From positions 1-22,011 of the forward strand of contig JAWQRM010000500.1 in NCBI GenBank assembly GCA_033557675.1: a stretch of 22,011 bases of DNA, given 5' to 3'. The position numbers and the translations under genes are program-made. Position 1 is the first letter of the stretch; every line of letters starts with the position of its first letter. Origin of the DNA: Coptodactyla brooksi. Its lineage: Eukaryota > Arthropoda > Insecta > Coleoptera > Scarabaeidae. The notes under the pieces are model-generated. The model was not told the origin of the DNA. It saw only the letters and a list, made by a program, of their open reading frames with translations, and did not search any database. Shown here one piece after another: positions 19,701 to 22,011 of this stretch.

Positions 19701-20120
19701 GCCTCGGTTGCGTGCAGCAGACGCCCTTCTTCCCGACGGACTTGGCGTACTCGACGCACCACTGCGGGATCTGCGTCGTCTTCCCCGAGCCCGTCTCGCC
19801 GACCAGCACGATGCACTGGTGCTCGTGCAGCAGCCGCATGAAGTCGTTGCGGTACTCGAAGACGGGCAGCGTTATGCGCTTCCTGAACAGCTCGTGGTAG
19901 CGGGGCGTGAACGGGAGCCCCGTCAGCGTGTTCGCGGAGGCGTTCGCGCCGGCCGCCGGGACCGTCGCCGTACTTATACCGCGTTCCTCGCTGAAATCAG
20001 GACGCAAATCGAGAGATTTTCTCCCGCGTTTCACGCGCGTGACGTTTCAGGGCCGGGGGGCCTCGCTTACCGTTTTTTCTTGATGAAGGGGTCCATCGTC
20101 TCGATCCTGCGCTTCGACAT
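13773..20120 (-). CDS. DHX15: DEAH-box RNA helicase DHX15/Prp43, complete
   Basis: ATP-dependent DEAH/RHA helicase of the nucleus that releases spliced lariats, takes apart spliceosomes and acts in ribosome biogenesis, activated by G-patch proteins. Coding exons: 20071-20120, 19583-19990, 16334-17418, 14598-14720, 14344-14534, 13955-14117 and 13773-13900. All borders are GT-AG and phases are continuous, giving 715 residues plus TAA. The ATG at 20120 starts MSKRR, as in animal homologues. The N-terminal extension is short (about 50 residues) and rich in Ala/Ser/Thr. Motifs: I GETGSGKT (81-88), Ia TQPRRVAA, II DEAH (179-182), III SAT (211-213), V TNIAETSLTIDG (about 340-352), VI QQRAGRAGR (about 388-395). 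The winged-helix, ratchet and OB-fold C-terminus follow (MQVAHLERTGHYL; PQYYDLQNFPQCEAKRQL). Introns are 80, 2164, 1613, 63, 226 and 54 bp; the long ones are full of repeats. The 63-bp intron is in frame without stops. Confidence 0.97.
14174..14298. mobile_element. 125-bp foldback element (MITE-like) in DHX15 intron 5
   Basis: Arms 14174-14197 and 14275-14298 are reverse complements at 23 of 24 positions (starting AACTAACA, ending ACCACAA). Between them the minus strand carries a hammerhead-like motif at 14217-14253. The element fills more than half of the 226-bp intron. No clear target-site duplication is visible. Confidence 0.8.
14217..14253 (-). other. hammerhead-like motif, copy 3
   Basis: On the minus strand: CTGAAGA (14253-14247), T, a hairpin GGTTTATT-C-AATAAACC (8-bp arms), then TAAA where the core would have GAAA, then the palindrome ACATATGT and T. 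Flanks CTC and GAG pair exactly at the helix I position. The G-to-T change in the core would be expected to inactivate a ribozyme. Position and order match the other copies in this window. Confidence 0.4.
14721..14967. other. start of the repeat-filled DHX15 intron 3, 3' end
   Basis: Between the acceptor at 14721 and the LINE remnant. The part next to the exon (14730-14830) is GC-richer than the rest of the intron and ends at a T-run near 14848. No reading frame or known repeat recognised. Confidence 0.4.
14968..16105 (-). pseudogene. decayed non-LTR retrotransposon (LINE) reverse transcriptase
   Basis: Minus-strand fragments in different frames line up in the order of a Jockey-like/R1-like reverse transcriptase. 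An upstream segment LLSLGELKGAVKIL and NSMDGITA lie at about 15945-16090 and EYRPINMVPIYENLLKIIV at about 15770-15850. TVLGPNLFIVYINDS lies at about 15550-15605, FTDDTSLYVVGKNV (FADD-type catalytic box) at about 15485-15524 and YKYLGVIVDEHLDF at about 15305-15350. A C-terminal piece, LQKKQKHSMRYILKCNRYTS, ends near 15080. There are several frameshifts and stops, no endonuclease domain in view, and the 5' end is missing. It is inserted antisense to nothing: it runs in the same direction as DHX15, inside its intron 3. Just after the last coding piece comes a hammerhead-like motif, then a tail that is repeated inverted at 16218-16275. Confidence 0.85.
15003..15066 (-). other. hammerhead-like motif, copy 4
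   Basis: On the minus strand CTGAGGA (15060-15054) is followed by T, then GATAGG and a 12-base duplication (ATAGTTAGGTCC twice, second copy incomplete) that spoils helix II. Then come GAAAC, CCGGA and T. The flanks TCAGCT (15066-15061) and AGCTGA (15008-15003) form a six-pair helix I exactly flush with CTGAGGA on one side and with the base after CCGGA on the other. That flush placement is what a type I hammerhead requires. Confidence 0.4.
17419..19582. other. DHX15 intron 2 (2164 bp), repeat-rich
   Basis: Holds a weak direct repeat (AACTAGNAGATGTACATC at about 17513 and 17968, each followed by related AT-rich sequence) and a degraded copy of the 2157-4068 family at about 18110-18620. It also has an unexplained partly open region at 18550-18960, and a CTGAAG-ACA-CTTCAG hairpin near 19484-19500. 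I find no gene in it. Confidence 0.5.
18110..18620 (+). repeat. degraded second copy of the foldback family
   Basis: Positions 18140-18230 match 2758-2855 of the foldback element's central region in order: TTATGCTT, GAACTGTTGATTTTA, CTATCCTTATA, ATGTAGATTACAAAAATA. Further on, TTTTGCGAATGCAATACTTTCTC plus the 20-bp palindrome occurs twice (18334-18367 and 18584-18617); the same block stands at 3348-3382 in inverted orientation. A CGAAATCCTTATTGTGAC block is also duplicated (near 18307 and 18398), so the copy has internal duplications. Confidence 0.7.
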
Positions 20121-20651
20121 AAAGGACTGGCGATCTTCGATCGAACGGCTGGTCGAAAATTGTTCTAACCACAACGAAAAACGATTTTTCGACAACGATT
20201 TAACAGCGGATGTCGTTTTTGCAGAACTCTAAATTACCGACTTCGTAACGTCAAATATTCTGCACCGTTATAAGTAAAATTTTAACTACGTACTACGATT
20301 ATCGTTTAGTTTCATCTCTAAACTGCACACGCACATCACCGTGCGATAAAATTTGAAAATTCTGTAAATCGTCTACAACAAAATTCAGAACTCAGTAGTT
20401 CTTGGAAATTCCTACGAGGGGCGCAAAAAATCGCCACGTACAGCGCCATCTCTTCAATAACAGCCGAAGTTATATATTTATATAATAATCTTGCTTTTTA
20501 TTTTCCCGATAGCAAAAAAGATATTTCTCTTTTGCTAAATTCTTATTTCAACTTTCTTACCTATCAACGAAACGGTTTTAGTCAACGTTGAACGCGAACT
20601 AAAATGATCTTTTCACATTTGGACAGATTACTTTATGTGACTTTATAATTT
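20121..20651. promoter_or_regulatory. upstream region and leader of DHX15
   Basis: The first 120 bases before the ATG (minus strand) are moderately GC-rich and likely to be leader. No clear TATA box is positioned for it. A CAGCGCCATCT word lies near 20440. Beyond about 20460 the sequence is AT-rich. The exact transcription start cannot be seen. Confidence 0.4.
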
Positions 20652-21284
20652 TAATGAATATACTTGCGGTGTACGCTTGCTTCAGTATGATGGGTTTAAT
20701 GGCCCAATATTTAAACAATTTATCATATAATTTTTTTTATACTTTTGCTTATATACACTTTATTACGTTGCCTATATATGAATTCCATTAATATTCAGTT
20801 TTTTTTTGCTCAATAATATAGTGCAATTGAACTGCCTTTTTCTATGTAATAAAACAACAGACTTACTAGTTTATTCCATCATTATAATAATAGTATATTA
20901 TTTTATTTTCTGTATTTTTATTAGCAATGACCAAGAGTAGTACCAAAAGTCTTGTGCCAAGTTTTTTACATCAATCCTTTAAAGTAATACGTCGATAAAA
21001 GCAAATCTGTGATGAACCTTTCTTTAATCCTATATTGTTATTTATACAGATCAAATGTTATATATCATATGTTGCGAAAGTGTTTAATGAATATACTTAC
21101 AGTGTACGCTTGCTTCAGCATGATGAATTTAATGACCTACGTATGCGGTAATGGTCCTATTATTACAATTATTATTATATTATCGTACCCAATATTTAAA
21201 CAATTTATGATATTTTTTTATACTTTTGCTTATATACACTTTATTACGTTGCCTATATATGAATTCCATTAATATTAAGTTTTT
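20652..21284 (+). repeat. direct repeat, copies about 434 bp apart
   Basis: Copy 1 (about 20652-20802) and copy 2 (about 21086-21284) share AATGAATATACTTNC, GTGTACGCTTGCTTCAG, ATGATG, CCAATATTTAAACAATTTAT and a near-identical 60-base block ending GAATTCCATTAATATT. Copy 2 has an extra segment of about 47 bases in the middle (21138-21187). No target-site duplication or coding content is apparent. Probably two copies of one small transposon or a local duplication. Confidence 0.85.
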
Positions 21285-22011
21285 ATGGTTTTGGCCGCGG
21301 TTTGGCCACAGGAAGCGATCACATTTGAAGTTGAATGCTGCAAATGTTTTGGAAGGAACCTACCAGCGAAGTGGCTTTCCATCAGGATGCTGTCACCCAA
21401 CTGCAGAACTGAGCACACGCAAATGTTATAAATTTTTTATTTTACTTTAGTAGTAAAAATCAATTTTATAGGTTATTAAATTTATAGGTTGTGTTTGCCT
21501 ATTTGACGTTTCAAACGTCACCTGGGGAAAATTTTTAATACCCACTTATCGTTGCCATCATAATAAAACTTAATTCCTCCGTGTCAAATACGAAATAAAC
21601 TGTATTATAGGTTACTTTAATACCGATCAATAACTGAATTTGAAAAGTGGGCGGAAACGCGAGATCTTTATCGACACACATGAATAAGGCATGAACATAG
21701 GCCGGAATAAATAATTAACGAGTTGGAAACGGGCAATTTTGCGACTAATTTACCCCCCACCCGTGGAGAAATGGCAGTTGGTTAGACTGTCAGCCGGCGA
21801 GTAATTTTCGCACGCCTACGGAGATCCAACGTGTTCTCATTAAAGATGCAAATTTCGAATTCACGTAACGAAGCGATTGATTCGTTACGAGAAGGAAAAT
21901 TGATAATATTGAGACGATCTCTTTATTAGCGATTTTATATTTCATTTTATAATTCGTCGATCGCAACGAATAGCTCCCACTTCCGTCGGGATTTCGAGTA
22001 CCGGGTCACCT
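21285..22011. other. right-hand flank, no gene recognised
   Basis: From about 21640 the DNA becomes more GC- and CpG-rich, like the DNA near the promoters of the other genes here, so a neighbouring gene's promoter or leader may begin near the edge. It contains a near-palindrome TGACGTTTCAAACGTCA (about 21502-21518) and a 9-bp hairpin CGTAACGAA/TTCGTTACG (21864-21872 with 21881-21889). No open frame of a known protein. Confidence 0.4.

Noticed and set aside
21009..21450. Two overlapping plus-strand open frames rich in Ile/Leu/Tyr
   Set aside because: They fall inside the direct repeat, are not kept open in the first copy and show no domain.
1..22011. CRISPR array, bacterial operon or prophage
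   Set aside because: The genes are spliced animal genes; no short regularly spaced repeats and no prokaryotic gene order are present.

Overview
The window is nuclear DNA of an animal, almost certainly an insect. Its genes are split by introns with ordinary GT-AG borders. The two secreted ferritin subunit genes sit head to head as they do in insects, and the heavy-chain leader carries an iron-responsive element. The helicase protein is of the insect Prp43/DHX15 type. I cannot name the order; a beetle-like holometabolous insect is a guess. Exons are GC- and CpG-rich, while introns and intergenic DNA are very AT-rich and full of decayed repeats.

Layout. Positions 1-1698 (minus) hold the 5' part of a carboxypeptidase Q gene: two coding exons, with the 3' exons beyond the left edge and an intron (1-659) containing retroelement debris. 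Positions 2157-4068 are a foldback element with inverted arms of about 0.6-0.7 kb. Positions 4413-5728 (minus) are the ferritin heavy chain homologue (Fer1HCH, 3 coding exons). Positions 5729-6132 are the shared promoter region, with the IRE on the heavy-chain side. Positions 6133-6856 (plus) are the ferritin light chain homologue (Fer2LCH, 2 coding exons). Positions 6857-13772 contain no gene I can support; they hold a degenerate tandem array with a unit of about 350-400 bp (7035-8920), dispersed relatives of it, and several perfect hairpins. Positions 13773-20120 (minus) are a complete DHX15/Prp43 helicase gene with 7 coding exons and 715 codons. Its introns contain a decayed LINE, a 125-bp foldback element and a second copy of the 2157-4068 repeat family. 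Positions 20121-22011 are upstream sequence with a direct repeat.

The two ferritin genes act together: heavy (ferroxidase) and light (nucleation/structural) chains co-assemble into secretory-pathway ferritin. Their 404-bp intergenic region allows coordinated transcription, and only the heavy chain has a visible IRE for translational control by iron. CPQ is a secreted M28 peptidase and DHX15 a spliceosome-disassembly and ribosome-biogenesis helicase; neither has an obvious link to ferritin beyond being a neighbour.

The most unusual signal is a recurring RNA-like motif seen at four or five places inside introns. It reads CTGANGA-T-hairpin-GAAA-short palindrome, with flanking stem strands placed where a type I hammerhead ribozyme would have them. 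It sits at the ends of retroelement remnants and in the 125-bp foldback element.
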